This document shows positions 34,236 through 47,424 of a stretch of DNA of 64,000 nucleotides, in pieces (the first letter of the stretch is position 1; each line of letters starts with the position of its first letter). The stretch spans positions 62,001-126,000 of the forward strand of contig JAFREE010000038.1 of assembly GCA_019400425.1 (NCBI GenBank). Direction: 5' to 3'. The position numbers and the translations under genes are program-made. Under the pieces are notes generated by a model. It was not told where the DNA came from. It did not search any database and saw only the letters and a list, made by a program, of their open reading frames with translations. This DNA comes from Hymenochaete sp. R1 (lineage: Eukaryota; Basidiomycota; Agaricomycetes; Hymenochaetales; Hymenochaetaceae).

Positions 34236-37200
34236 TTTGACGGAGGCGAGGGGGTCACTAGCAAACATCATGGAGTGCATGTGGGGGTTAGGGGGATGCA
34301 CTGGCAGTATGATGTCCGTCATTGGTACTGGTACTGGTACTGGTAGGTAGGCACTCGGGTTAGTGTATATCCTATTGCATAGGTGGACAGCGTAAGTCAT
34401 AAGTCCAATCAAAGTCTAATCGAAAATTTTGTGTTTGTCTGAATCTGCGTGGGGCACGAGGAACACTCAGACTCAGGCTGCCGCAGTCGCGGTCACCAAG
34501 GTGGGATTGGGATCGAAAGACGGATACGGGAATAGGACCCTATCCCTACGACTGCAGCAGCTGCAGCTGCAGATGTCGGACCGACAGTCCGACAACTTGA
34601 ATCCGGTCTGACGAAACAAAACAACCTTGAACTACATGCATGACGTCCGAATGTATGGATACGGATACGGATAGAAATGAAATGCGGATGCGGATGATAG
34701 GATTCAATGGATAGAAGCAAGACGCAAAGCGCGAAGCAAGGAGCGCGAACTGAAACATCAATTTTCTAAGTCTGAGGTCTGACGCCCCCACACCACGACC
34801 ATGACCATGACCACGACCACGACCGGGACCGGGACCGGGAATAGAGAAGCTCAACTAGTACTGCATACTCTACCCTAAAGACTCATCGGCATTGGCATCG
34901 GCATTGGCATTGGCATTGGCCACAAATGAACGAACGAACGAATAAGCGAATCAGCGAATGAACGAGAGGAGGAAGCGCGCCTTCAAAGTTCAAGTTAAGA
35001 AGAACAAAAAGAAGCAACGGACGCGACTCGATCCGGAGAGGCCCGAGGTGTTTCCTTTTACAATCTGCCAGTACTAGTAGTACTAGTACTGTAATTAGAA
35101 GAGTAGGACAGCCTTGAGGCAAACACGCAATGCCCTATACACGCAAATCCACGAGTTCGTCCGTTTCTGTGTGCGTGCGTGCGTCATGGAGGTCACCGGT
35201 TGCGTACGTGGCTTTGCAAAATTGCATAATGGCATCGGCATTGGTGGCAACTTCCACGAGTACTGGCAGTCTGGCACTAGTACCGAATTGGTCGAGGGCC
35301 TTCAAGTTAGAAGGGGGCCACCCGGGCCGGCCTGCTGTAGCTGTACTAGTACTAGTAGTAGTAGTAGCACAGCAAGAAAAAAAACGGCTTTGAAGTCGGC
35401 GCACTGGCAGTGGTACTGGTAGGCAGAGCTTGACTTCGACTTCGACTCTGACTCTGACTCTGACTCTCGGGCTGGCTCGCACGATTCACGATTCACGATT
35501 CACGATTCACGGGCAGGTAGTTCTAGTTCTAGTTCTAGTTCTTGGGAGTCAGGCTATCGCTGGCGGAGCAGAGCAGAGCAGAGTAGCGGTTAGCGGTTTA
35601 AAATCAGGTTCAAGCTGGAGTTGGGTCAGAGTGCCAGTGCCAGGCCCGGGAGCGAGGTACCGGTCCCAAGTCCCAAGTCCCAGTGTATGGCACAAAGACA
35701 AAGACAAAGACAAAGACAAAGGCAGAGTCGGTCGAGGTCGGTACAGCCCGAGCCCGAGCCCGAGCCTAGGTACTTAATACTCAGCACTTAGGACGAGAAC
35801 AAACGGAACGAAAAAAAAAAGACTCAAGAAGAACAAAACTCGAAGATTGAAGATCGGGGAACGAAGCTCAAAGACCGAAGACCGAAGAAGCTCGAGAGAC
35901 GAAAACTCGAACTCGAACTCGAACTCGGGCTTGAAAACGTGGAACCCACCCAGGCTGGCACACTAGTACTGGCACACCGCTTACACGTGTCGCTAGTACT
36001 TTGAATTGAACTGGTCCGCGGTCCACGGTCCACTATGAGCATGAGCATGAGCATGATCGCGCCTCCCCCCCCCAACACACACACACACACACACGGTTCT
36101 GTTCTTTTTGGGATACTGGCACCATTTGCGTTGGTGTTGGTGTCGATGGTTTCGGGTAGTCAAGTTGTGAGGTAGGTAGGTAGGTAGGTGAATGAATCGA
36201 CTCGAAACTTGACCCCCGACTCTTGATTCTTGACTCTCGATTCTTGTCTCGTGGTTCCACGAATGAGAGAAACTGAAAAGGAGTTTGAGCCCACTGACAG
36301 GTGCTTACTACTTCAAGTTTGTCGGGCTCGCCGATCGACGGGAGTAGTACTAGTACTAGTACTATCCAGTATCCAGTGTCTGGTGTCCAGTGTCTAGTGT
36401 CTGGTGTCCAGCGTTCGGCGTCTAGTGTTCGGCGTTCATAAGAGTGAGAGTGAGAGTGGGAATGAAGACGAGGCTCGAAAGGAGGTGGGAGTTGGGAGTC
36501 GTAAGCTGAGAGTTGAGAGTCGCATCCCCGTTCCCAGTCCCGTTCCCAGTCCCGGACGGGGCGGAGCGGAGGGAAGGCGTTGCGTTGGTGTCAGGTCAGG
36601 CCAGGGACCCCAAAGCCTAAGTGGGAGCAGAAACAGGGAACCCAAAGGGGCTCCAACAACCAAGCAACAGCCAAACACGCAGCAAACAGCCAAACAACGG
36701 ACAACGTTCCACGGTGGCCAAACCTCCGAGTGACACGTGTAACGACGTTCGGAGGGTTTTCGCTTCCTTTCGCTTCCTTTCGCTTCCTTTAGATTTCGAT
36801 TTTTTTTAATAGCGTGCGGCATGGGCTCCATACTCCCTAAAGGCCCCAACGCCCAGCGCCGGGGTTTCTTATGTTGATGCGAGGGTAGGAGGATGGGAAG
36901 AGGGGGCGCGGCGCGGGAGTCTCGGAGGACGTGATCACTGATCGGAGGCAAAAAAAAAACGGTAGCAGCAGCAGCTAACTAGTACTTAGGGAGAAACGAT
37001 ACGTAGGCTAAGGAGAAACGGGAACGGGAATAACCGCTTGCCGAGCACCGAGCGCCGTTTTGGCCTTCGCTTTTCTTGTCCCGCTTTTCGTTTTGGTTGA
37101 TGGGGTAGTTAATATTGGTACTTATAGTGATAGTGATGGACGGAGATGGACTGGGTGTTGCGGTGCTTATGATGGGATGGGACGGGATGCAACGTTTCGA

Positions 37201-38428
37201 TCAGATCACCCATCATCAGGACGAACGGGAGTTGATGCTGACGGCGGCGGCGGTAGCAGCAGCAGCAGCAGCGGCAAGAGAAGGAAGGATGGCTGTTGGG
37301 AGCGGCGTGTTTCAGAGTCGAGTACTAGTGTTCCGAGAGACCCATGCATGAGAACTGAACAGAACTGAAATGGTGGGATCTGGGAGTGGGGTGATGGGAT
37401 GGGATGGTGGTGTGATTGACGCCGTACGCGAGCATACGTACGCGTATGCTTCGACTAGTACTGTCGGTCCTGCCATCGTCATCGTCATCTTCGCCGGCGT
37501 TGTCGGTAAGTAGAACTGTATGAGGGATGAGGTACGGAAAGGAAAGGGTTATGGTTATTATGCGGTATTAACATGAACATGAACATTGCCATGGCACGAC
37601 ACGCTCGGCGAAAGGAGATTGGTATTGAAGGGGGTTGAGGGTGAGGGGCGAGGGCGAAGGGGAGCTGGCGCTGGCTAGAGGAGAATTCCAAATTGGCGGG
37701 AGGTGAGTAAGAGTAAGAGTAAGGGCATTGAGATTAAGGTTTATGAGTCAACGGTGAGTGTGTGGTCAGTGTCGGTGACTGTGCGTGGATAAGGAGAGAT
37801 TGGGTGATTCGGTACGAGAGAGAAGTGAAATGGGGAATTGTTGAGATGGGGAGATGAAAGTGTGTAGTGACGGTACTAGTAGTCTGTAGATGGAGGGGAG
37901 AGAGCTTAGTTTGGGAGAAAGACTGGGTCATCGGACAGGGCAACGGAACGAGAAGGAGAGCTCCTGTTCAGTCTTCTCGTCACTTGTGAACGGCAACGAA
38001 CTATCCGCCGATAAGCAGACTTGGTATATTAATATTATTCATTTTAATCTTACCTTTCTGACTTTCGATTCCGACTGCTCAACTGGAACTGGACACTCAT
38101 CCCTCGGCGAACATCCGAACCATAGGGAAAAAGGTGAAGGAGGCGAAGCGATGCGTAGGCTGTACATATACTCCCTTTTTAGGTAGATGATCGACGTCAA
38201 CACAAATTCTCTTTTTTTTTCTTCAATTTTTTTTTTGGTAGGGCTACGGGTTGTTTATAATACCCTCTTGCCCTTGCCCTTCTCTCTCTCTTACCCCCCT
38301 CTTCTCTTTTCTCTCTCTCTCCGTCATCGTCGTCGTCTTCGTCGTCTTCCGCGCTCCTCTTCGCGCATTCATCCCTCTTGTTCAAGACAGACAGACAGAC
38401 AGACAGACTCAGACTTTCTCCAACAACA
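34236..38428. repeat. Gene-free, microsatellite-rich interval (4.2 kb)
   Basis: No gene could be supported. The interval is crowded with different short tandem repeats: TGGTAC units at 34323-34349, GACCAC/GACCGG units at about 34793-34842, GGCATT units at about 34888-34920, GATTCAC units at about 35480-35510, TTCTAG units at about 35520-35545, AAAGAC units at about 35694-35725, a CA run at 36075-36093, GTAG units at about 36170-36188, a 10-mer (CTTTCGCTTC) repeated near 36760-36790, GCA units at about 37255-37275, and CAGA units at about 38386-38407 directly before the RING gene. GTACTAGT/ACTAGTAC motifs recur throughout. Confidence 0.8.
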
Positions 38429-40661
38429 ATGTTGACGCTCAACGCCGACTCGGCGTGCGACGTCTGCGCAGAAGAGTATGGCCCATTCAACCTCCCTCGC
38501 TCCATCCCCTGCGGTCACGTCCTCTGCGTCGTCTGCGCAAATACAATCGTCGAAAAGACTCTCCCCCGCCAACAGCCCGCATGCCCCTTCTGCCGCGAAT
38601 CATTCCAGCCAACAGACACCCGTGTCATCCGCATCGACTTCTCCCAATCCTCCGGTGGAGGCTCTGGCGTCGGCGACGAACTCCAAAATGCTATGGAAAA
38701 GATGGCTTTTAACTCCTTTGCGGACGACGAGACTGTTCTTTATGATGTTAGAAACGGTCGTTCGCCGAACTCCTCTGCTCGGCCCTCTCGAGCGACATCT
38801 CGTGAACGCAGCAGTGCCGTTTCCCCTGGCCCTAACTCCAATGGCGCCCCTTCAAAGAACATTTTCACGGCCATCGACGAAGACCGCCAACACGACCCCT
38901 CGTACCACAAAGACCGTGCTTCCGAACTCGAGAGAAAGATTGCTAAAACCGCTACAAAAAGATGCAGCCCAGAGGAAGTCCAAGCGCTGCAGAAGGAACT
39001 CACCGACTGGCTCTCCATCGCTAAACAGCTCCAATGCGCTGACACAAAGGTGCGTAAAGCCCCCTTTGCCCATTCATTCTCCTTGTGACTCGTTTGTGTA
39101 CAAACTTTCTGACTCATTCATCGCATTGTAGGAGTTCCTCGCAATCCATTTGTCAAACCTCCTTTTACGTGCGATTGTCATGAACCACTCCGCCCACGCA
39201 GAGGCGTTGAAGGTCGCACGCGGTGCGGAGTCGCATCTGCGCTCCTGCATGGCCGACGGAGAACTCATCCGCGAAAAGCTCGATTCGGACTTGCGCAAGA
39301 CCAAGCACACCCTCGCACAAAAGTCCCAAGAGGTCAACGTCCTCAGAGCCGAGTTGGGTAAAATCCGCGGCAGCAGCGGAGGAGAACCAACGAACGTCGG
39401 CCAAGGCGCAGTGACGCCTACCCGTCGACAAAGCATGAGCGCCCCAACCTCCCCAGACGGCTACTTCAGCTTCTCGTCCGCGAGCACCAGCGTACCGTTG
39501 CCGTTAGGTAGGAATTACCCGGCGAGTAACCCGGCGAGTGGAGCGAATAGCCCGTGCTCGAGTGGACGCACGACGCCTACGGCTGGGTTGGCCCTCTCGG
39601 GGGGTATGCTCTCCTCCTCGCAGTCGCTGTCTGGCCCCTCATTATCGGCGGCGTCGGCGTTGGCGGGTCACCCGCATAACCAAAATCTGTCAAGAGCGAG
39701 TGTGGCGGCAGCTGCGCTGCCCGCCCCTCGCGCGGCTCCTGCGTCACCGACACCGACGCCGATGGCGGCGTCGAGGTACGCCCACGCGCACGCACGGAGC
39801 GCATCGATGATCCAGCGGAGCGCGACGGCGGCGCCTACGCAGCTCCAACGCTCGGCTACCCCCGCCGCTTCTGCTTCTTCGTCGGCGGGAGGGGCGGCGG
39901 GGCGGGAACGACGGAGTATGACGCCCGCGCCGGTAAGCCACCGGTCGGCGAGCGTTGCGCCTGGGGCGAGCGCGAGCGCGACCTCGTCTGCGCGGAACGC
40001 GTCAGCGTCGGGGATCCAACGGTCGATGACTCCAAACATCCACGCCTTGAACGCCGCTCGTAACACCAGCAGCGCCGCCTCTGCCTCTGCAGCAGCAGCC
40101 TCTGCCGCCGCTTCGTCGAAAGACCCCATCTCGGGCACGGGGGCGGGAAACGGTTCTTCCGCTGGCGTCGTCAACAGCGTTAGTGTTAGCTCTAGCTCGA
40201 ACGGCGTCAGCGGTCTTGTCGGGGGCGGGGGTGGGGTCGGGAACGGAACCATCCCACCCGTCCCGCACCTTCCTTCCCAACTCTCCCATTCCCACTCCCA
40301 CTCCCACTCCCTCGCGCACGGAACGGGCACGGGTACGGGCACCCCCCGCCCACCCGTCCCCCCCAAACCACGTACCCTCTCCCAAAGTCAGGGCCCGAAC
40401 GCAGGCCAAGGCGCGTCCCCGCCGAGACCGAGACATTCGTTGTCGGGTGTTAGGGGTGTTGTTGATGACCGGGACCGCGACGGGGCTGGGTACGGGACGG
40501 AGAAGGAGCAGGCTGCGCGGAGGGCTGCTGCGGGGCTTGTTATTGGTGGGGCGGGAGGAGGAGGCGGGGACGAGAAGAAGAAAAGACACGAGAGGTGGTT
40601 GCCGAGTACGTGGATTAATAATATGAGTCGGCCGGCGACGAGTCAGGCTATTAGGGAGTGA
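38429..40661 (+). CDS. RING-finger protein with coiled coil and Ser/Ala-rich tail
   Basis: Putative E3 ubiquitin ligase. A C3HC4 RING finger at residues 9-55 is visible: CDVC, then CGHVLCVVC, then CPFC. Residues 160-310 are charged and helical (SELERKIAKTA, EEVQALQKELTDWL, KLDSDLRKTKHTLAQKSQEV), suggesting coiled coil. The C-terminal 400 residues are Ala/Ser/Pro/Gly-rich and disordered. Exons 38429-39049 and 39132-40661 join exactly to 716 aa. I chose the ATG at 38429, ten codons before the RING; the frame reads further upstream but has no earlier ATG. The last exon is GC-rich and gives long antisense frames that are shadows. Substrate and pathway are unknown. It stands alone between two repeat-rich intervals. 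Confidence 0.85.
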
Positions 40662-43600
40662 GTGTGCGGTGTGGTGGGTTGGTTGGTTGGTTGGGTTGGT
40701 GGGTGGGTGTTGGCTACTCAGTGATACCGACGCCGACGTCGATACTTGTGTTTTGGGAACAAAAAGCGGATGCGTGCGTGTGGTGTGGTGGTGGTGGTGT
40801 GCTGGGGCTCCGCGTCGTTTGGTTTTGGTTTTCTCCTTTCCTCGTTCCGCCTCTCCTCCCCGCCTCTCCCTATGTCCTTTCCTTCGCCCCGCCTCGATAC
40901 GATGCGATACGACACGTCCTACGTCGACTCGACTCGACTCGTCGCGTTCGAGTCGAGTCGAGTCTTCAACGTCTCTCCGTTCTCCGTTCACTGTCTGTAC
41001 ATGAACTCTTTTCCCTGTCTCCTTTCCCGTTTACTTTTTCACTTTTCTCGTTTCTCGTTTCTGTGTCGCTTTGCCTGTCATTATTCCCTTTCTTTCTTTT
41101 TCTTTTCTTTTCTTCGTCGTCGTTCCACTGTTATCGACGTGTGTGTACCGTGACTGGTGTCCTCCGGAGGACCCCTTTCCCTTTCCACATCATCGCCTCT
41201 TTCTTTCTCTTTCTTTCTGTCTCCTCCCTCCGCGTTTCTGTTTGTGTTTTTGTTTCCGTCCCCGTTCCCGTTCGTCTGTCCATGATCATGAATCTCCGTC
41301 GTTCTGCTCCTGCTCCTGCTTTTCCATGTCTTCTCTTCTCTTCTCTTTTGTCTTCCGTCTTCCGTCGTCTCTTTGTTTCGTTCTGCTCGTTCAGTCCAGT
41401 CCAGTTCAGTTCCCCACATGCCTCATCCTCATCCTCATCCTCATACGCTAATTAACATTATTGTCGCACGTTTTCTTTTCTTTCTCTCTTCTGTCTCTTC
41501 TGTCTTCTCGTTTTCTTTTCTCCAGTCACTCCGTACACTCTGTCCAACTTTTGTCGCACGCTTTCGCTTTTCGCTTTTCGAGAATCGAGAGGTTCCTATA
41601 CATATACATATACGCTTCTACGCTTCTACGTTTTTACGTTCCTACGTTTTTTGCCCTCTACGTTTTTGCCCTCCTACCCCCTACGCTTCTACGCAATACG
41701 TTATAGGTTCTAGGTTCTACGTTATACCATATGCACTATACTATCTACTATCTACTATCGTTTACCTCTTAGCTCTTCTTCGCTCTTCTTGTCCCTCCTC
41801 TTATCCCCTACCTCTTATACCTACACCTTACATCTACCCCCCTTCTTTTGTACCATGCAACTTCCTTTCGCGTCCCATACCTTGCACCATGCACCATGCA
41901 CCCTTTAATCAGTTTGGGTTTAACTTGGGTTTGGGTTTGGGTTTGGGTAGATGTAGGGGAGACCTTTCGGACCTCTGCTTCTCTTTACACGTTTAATAAT
42001 TCCCCTCCTTGTGTCGTCTCGTCTCGTCTCGCCCCCGCTACCCTTACCCTTAGACGTTGATACGGACGCGTTCTCGATACTGGTACTAGTACCGGTAGTG
42101 GGTAGTCTTTTGTTTTGCTCTGTCCTCCTCCCCCCCCCCCCCCTTCCCCCTTTTTTTTTCTTTGGTTGGTGGTTGGTAGCTGGTGGTGTATCCGATCGCT
42201 TGATGTACGGCACGCGGTACGCGGTACACTTGAGTATACGGGATACTGCGCTACTGCGCTCCTGGCCCCACGACTTGATTGAGCGTTCGGCCTTGACGTC
42301 TACTTCGAGTATTGTATGGGATGCGGTACGTCGTTTTATCCTTTTTTTTTCTTTTTTTTTTTTTCAAAAAAAAAACAAAAAAATTTGAATATTGAATATT
42401 GGATATTAAATATTGGGAGACAACTCGCTGACTACGTTGCTCTTTTGTCTTTTGCGATTGATTCGTTGATAGATGCTTTTCGAGCTTTCCACTCCACTTG
42501 GGCTCGCAATGCTCAATAGTTGCATTTTGCGTCCCCCCCCAACCCTCTCGTACGTATGGCTATGCCTATGCGTATGCCATCATCTTCAACCGTCTTCAGT
42601 CGTCGGCCGTTATCGTTGCTTTCCGTCACGACCCGTCAGCTACCAGCACTTCATCTTCACCTTTGCCTTCGCCTTTTGGAATTGCTTCCAGGGTATACGA
42701 GTACGATATGGGGATCGCGACATGACCTGAGCCGCCGCCGCCGCCGCCGCCGCCATACCATACCGCGCTCTCCGGTACTCAGTGCTCAGGACTCGGTACC
42801 CGGTCAAACCACCAAATCCCAAAATAACAAAAAAAGAAAATAAAACGGAACGGATCATTGATCTCGTTTCGCCTCGCCTCGCCCTCGACGGAATCGGAAT
42901 CGGAATCGGATTTTTCGCTCGTCTGTCCGTTTTTCCGTCTGTCCGTCCGTTCGTCCGTCGTGTCGTGTGTTACCACGTACGTACGGGCGCTCTAACGGAA
43001 CACCCTCGAGCCAGTGCCCTAAGCCCAGGACCCAATACCCAGTATCAGCATTAGCATTAGCATTAGCATTACTTGCTACCCCAAGCCCAAGCCCGAAACT
43101 CAAAATACGGATACGGATACGAGCGTCTCGTCCACCCAAAATTTCACCCCCACCCCCCTCTCACAGACTCGGGGGGTTCATGACTTTTCACGTTCACGTT
43201 ATACGTTACATCCCCTCCCCGGAGGGCTCTACGACTTTTTTTTTTACTTTCGATGAGTTGAGTCGAGTTGGCTCTAGTCGCCGACCTTTTTTCCCGAGGT
43301 CTGCTTTTCTCTTTTTCTGTTCTGCTGTTCTCTGTTTTGCAAAAGCGATGCCCCCTACCCCCCCCCCCCCCGCCTTCCGCCTTTTCCCTCTTCTTCCCCG
43401 CGCGTTTTACCGTTTACTTGTTACTGTATCTACAAATTGATCGACACCGCCGACTTCTTATTTTTAACGCTACCTCTTCAACCCACCATCCCCTGCCCAC
43501 CCACACAACGCAACGCCGCCCCCGCCGAAAAAGACTTGCCTCCACCACCACCGTTTTCCTTCCTCCTTTTACTCCTGCTTTTGTTTTTTGTTTTTGTTAC

Positions 43601-44610
43601 ACCTGTTTATTCCATTTCGACCTTCGAATACCGATCATCGTTTACTGATTAATGATCACCGGAACCTCTTTTCTTTTCCGTCTTCTTTTTTCGTTCTGCT
43701 CTGTTCTGTTCTGTTCTTTCGAGGCGGTAGGCACGTTTGGGTTGGGTTGGGTTGGGTTGGGGGTGCCCACGATTCGGTCGATTCAACTTGATTCGATTCG
43801 ATTTTTTTTGTTGGTTGTCGTGTTACGATTTAATTTCGGTTCTTTCCAGTTTTCCCTCCACCCCCGCGCTTTCCGTACTCCGCGTATCTCCCTTCGCACC
43901 GTACTGTGAGTACAAAACTACAAGTGCTCCTGCTACTGCTGCTGCTGCTGCTGCACTTTGACGATTCCCCCTTTTAAGAATTTTGTTACGAACTTTTGGT
44001 TTTGTTTTGTTTTGCTCTTGTTGGTCTGTTGGTGTTTTGGTGTTTTGCGAGATATATACCGATACCGATACCGATGTCAATACCGATGCGAATTCTAATG
44101 TTAATGTTAATGGTGATGTTAATGATTGCTTCGTTTTGATGAAAGTGAGAGGAGTGAGTATGAATTTGGAGATTCCGCGCTTCTGTGTGTTATGCTCGAC
44201 ATTGACTTTGAACGACGAGGACTCAGCGAGGACGATTACGATTCTTTTTTCTTTTCTTGTTTGGTGTATACTTGTGCTTATATTATTAAATCGGGATTGT
44301 ATTGTGGTGCTATAGTATACTCATATGTGCCTTTTGGCCTCGACGAGTTGGACTAGTACTCGGTAGGATGGATGCAACGAATAGTATCAGTACTGGTGCA
44401 TGTGCAAGTAAATACAGTGTAAATATAGCCACAAGCGTGGGAAGTATAAAATGTACAGTTTTGACCTTCCTTATGTAGATATCTGCGTGTCGATCATTGA
44501 CGCGGGATTTGGGAGAGGGTGTCAACGGGAACGGGAGCGAAGAATTCATCCTCATCCTCAAGCTTTCAAGTAGCGAAGCATTAGACGACAGAGTTGAGAG
44601 AGACGAAAAA
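40662..44610. repeat. Gene-free, repeat-rich interval (3.9 kb)
   Basis: No gene could be supported. The first 1.3 kb after the RING gene is strongly T/C-rich. Simple repeats include GGTT units at about 40678-40700, TTTGGG units at about 41928-41948, a C run followed by a T run near 42130-42160, facing T and A runs near 42345-42385, GGAATC units at about 42890-42910, a CCG run at about 42730-42755, CATTAG units at about 43046-43070, TTGGG units at about 43737-43760, CTG units at about 43933-43953 and CCGATA units at about 44058-44075. It ends at the promoter of RPS14. Confidence 0.8.
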
Positions 44611-45217
44611 ATGGTGAGTAGGGTGGTTTTTTTTTGGAAAGAAGTGGGATGTTCTGACTGCCCTTTTCTTCCGTTTCTCGTCTCGTCTCTCGCAGGCCCC
44701 GAAGAAAGCCAAAGTCACAAAGGAAGAAGCGACGGTCTCCCTAGGACCCAACGTCCCCGAAGGCGAGCTCGTCTTCGGCGTCGTCCACATCCTCGCCTCG
44801 TTCAACGACACGTTCGTCCACGTCACCGACCTCTCCGGAAAGGAAACCATCTCCCGCGTCACGGGCGGCATGAAAGTCAAGGCGGACAGGGACGAGTCCT
44901 CGCCGTATGCGGCCATGTTGGCGGCGCAGGACGTCGCGGTGAGGTGCAAGGAGGTGGGCATCACGGCGTTGCATGTGAAGATTCGGGCGAGTGGGGGCAC
45001 GGGGACGAAGACGCCTGGGCCGGGGGCGCAGAGTGCGTTGAGGGCGCTAGCGCGTGCGGGGATGAGGATTGGACGGATTGAGGATGTGACGCCGACGCCG
45101 ACGGATACGACTAGACGCAAGGTTCGTTTCTCCCTCTCTTTTTTTTTCTCTTGATGTTTGTGCATCTGAGTTGACGGCTGTTGGGAATAGGGTGGTCGCC
45201 GCGGTCGTCGTCTGTGA
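44611..45217 (+). CDS. RPS14: 40S ribosomal protein uS11 (S14)
   Basis: Component of the small ribosomal subunit platform. The universally conserved sequence is clear: [60 protein letters not shown] and a C-terminus ending [11 protein letters not shown]. Exons 44611-44613, 44696-45121 and 45191-45217 join exactly to 151 aa, the family length. The first exon consists only of the ATG, a common arrangement in fungal ribosomal-protein genes, and the last has nine codons including the stop. Confidence 0.97.
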
Positions 45218-46120
45218 ACAACCCTTCTCCCATCCAAGAACGAAAATGGGATATCGTCCGTTGCCATTGGCCGATGCGTACTATCCTTCCCTCTGTATAC
45301 TGCATCATCATCATGTATCCTCCGTCATTTTGTGTTTTGTGAATGATCAATCGTCGCCCTCCGACGCGCAGCAGCCGTGCCTCTCTCTCTTGGGCATGGT
45401 TGTCCCGTGGTCGAGACCGGAATTTGTATCATCATTTTTGGGTCTGTTCGTTTGGGTGCGCAAAATTTACAAGTCACTCTCGGCCTGAAGAACGACCTCT
45501 CGCTTGAGCGTATAAAACGACAATACGTATTATGGATTGTGGGTTGTGTTATAAAATACGAGGTATTTGATGATCAAGAGCAGCGGGATGGCTTGAACGG
45601 GTTCTCGCACTACCCAACTCAAGGCTACATTACATCTCTCCCATGCAGACTCATGGGTCATGCTCATGGGGAATGGAGTTCGAAAAGGGAGCCGCCACAG
45701 GCGGTTGATTCGAATCACGACGTCCAAACAAGTTTGCGTCTCAGAAATCGGAAGACCGTAACCTAAGGATCCGAGCCGAGCGCTTTCTTCGCGCTGTCGT
45801 GAATGCATAGTACTTGAGCTTATTACAATGTCTGCTGGCTATAGTCTACACCATGAAGTATAGCGTACGACCGGCGTCTCTAGTGCGTTACGAGATGTCG
45901 TCCCTCTGTTAAAAGCAAAGGCACTAAATCTTTTGAGAGACGTGTGCATGGAGCGAACTGGCTTCGTACTACTTGCTTTGCGAGCTCAACTTTGGAATTT
46001 GCAATCTTATATGGGGAAACCTTTTGTGTCCGAGAATGGCGAGCCCTCTCGAGAGTTGACTCCAACTTGAAGTTGCATCACATTACTGTCCGCAGTGATC
46101 GTCGTTCGTTCTGATTCATC
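45218..46120. other. Intergenic, 0.9 kb
   Basis: Downstream of RPS14 and upstream of the first member of the unknown array. No gene was recognised. A GAATGGCGAG stretch near 46034 resembles, imperfectly, the motif found upstream of three array members. Confidence 0.55.
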
Positions 46121-46806
46121 ATGCATCCCCAAAGTTCCCAGTCCGATGTCAGCGATGCTATCGACAAGTCTCTAGGGACGTTGTTACGGTGTAAAGTCTC
46201 ATCCTTGATGCTCGAACGTTCGTGCTCAATTTTTTCCGCAGACATGAAGAACAACTACGAGGCAGAGGGCGAGTCGTCCATTGGAAGAATCTTTTTTTAC
46301 GAGATCGTAGGCGAGGACCGTAAGAACGATATCAGGGAAGGTAACGAGATCTCAGGATGAGTGAAGCTTGCCTCGACGAATCTGATTCGTCATTGTCGCT
46401 TTGCAGTTCTTCTCGACCACGGACTTGTATACCCTGCAGACTCGGCCGTCCACAGGCCTGGCGCTTCGTTTCTCGCCATTTCGAGTGAGTCTGTTCGTCA
46501 CTACCTTCCGCCTGCGAAATGGGTGTCTTGATATTGACGAGGATCATCATGATCATCCTATTGTTTCTATTAGTTGAGTATCTCACTGACGAATTCAAGG
46601 AGAAGACGTACTATGCGGTGGACCCTTCAGGAGAGGCGCGCGACCCGAATGACTTCGCGAACGATGTCTTGGGAAAATGGGACCGGGAACATGCCGTTCA
46701 CTTCCAGAGGACGAAGACTAGTTGTAGGGATACCGAGTCCAGGGCGGGCCACAAGAGGAAGCGTACTTTTGAGAGCGCAGATTACATGCAACGGAACGTA
46801 CAGTGA
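46121..46806 (+). CDS. Unknown small protein, array member 1
   Basis: First of five related small genes on the plus strand. Exons 46121-46190, 46242-46340, 46407-46484 and 46574-46806 join exactly to 159 aa, with all introns in phase 1. The fourth exon has the array pattern: IEYLTDEFKEKTYYAV and then the terminal helix NDVLGKWDREHAVHF, comparable to LLDSLRDWQTEHHARF in member 2 and to the EEVxxxAxxxW helix of members 3 and 5. The C-terminus is basic (GHKRKRTF), a possible nuclear signal. There is no signal peptide and no known domain. The family link is my reading of short matched segments plus intron phase. Confidence 0.7.
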
Positions 46807-47424
46807 AACTAAACCTTCACTTAAATGACATTTTAATAAAAGTTTATAAAGGTTAATTCAGGTTTAATATCTTGAGGCGTCTATCCCGTTTCTCCGGAAA
46901 CCGAGTCCGAGTCCACAATCAGCCGTTTTGCATTAGAACTGTCCGGATCTGCCGTGTCTCCCTGGTATCTTCACCCCAAAGCTCCGAGTTGTGTCCTGAA
47001 CGAATGCAAAGTGGGCGCCAAGTATACTGGAGGAGCACAAGAGAGTGCGAATACTATTCCCAAGAACTATGATAATATATTTTGAACGACCGAAAGGGTT
47101 GAAGTACCGCACTCGTCGGGGGACAGATATATATGTAGAGCAATAATCGAAATTTAAGGATCGTGTTTCATCCGAAGAAACAGGGATCCAGCCTTCATAA
47201 AACGCATATCGGAAAATCTGGATACGCAACGAGCGCAAAGGGTAAGATGACTATAAGGGAGGTGGGATAAAAATCTCACTTGCTCAATTTCCACCCTTTA
47301 GATCATAGTCATCTCTAGAACTATTCAACTCTGTAGTAGGAGATGCCCGGGCCTGACTTTACTCAGCTTAATATAGCGCTTAAGAATCGTCAGTGATCCG
47401 TTAATTTTTTGAGCTTGAAGGGAA
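46807..47424. other. Intergenic, 0.6 kb
   Basis: AT-rich after member 1. No gene was recognised on either strand. Confidence 0.5.

Noticed and set aside
39668..40991. Minus-strand frames of 232 and 329 codons
   Set aside because: They are antisense shadows of the GC-rich last exon of the RING gene and of the adjoining repeat region.
34236..44610. Repeat blocks considered as CRISPR-like arrays or centromeric satellite
   Set aside because: Units are 3-10 nt, differ from place to place and have no spacers. There is no single monomer as in a satellite.
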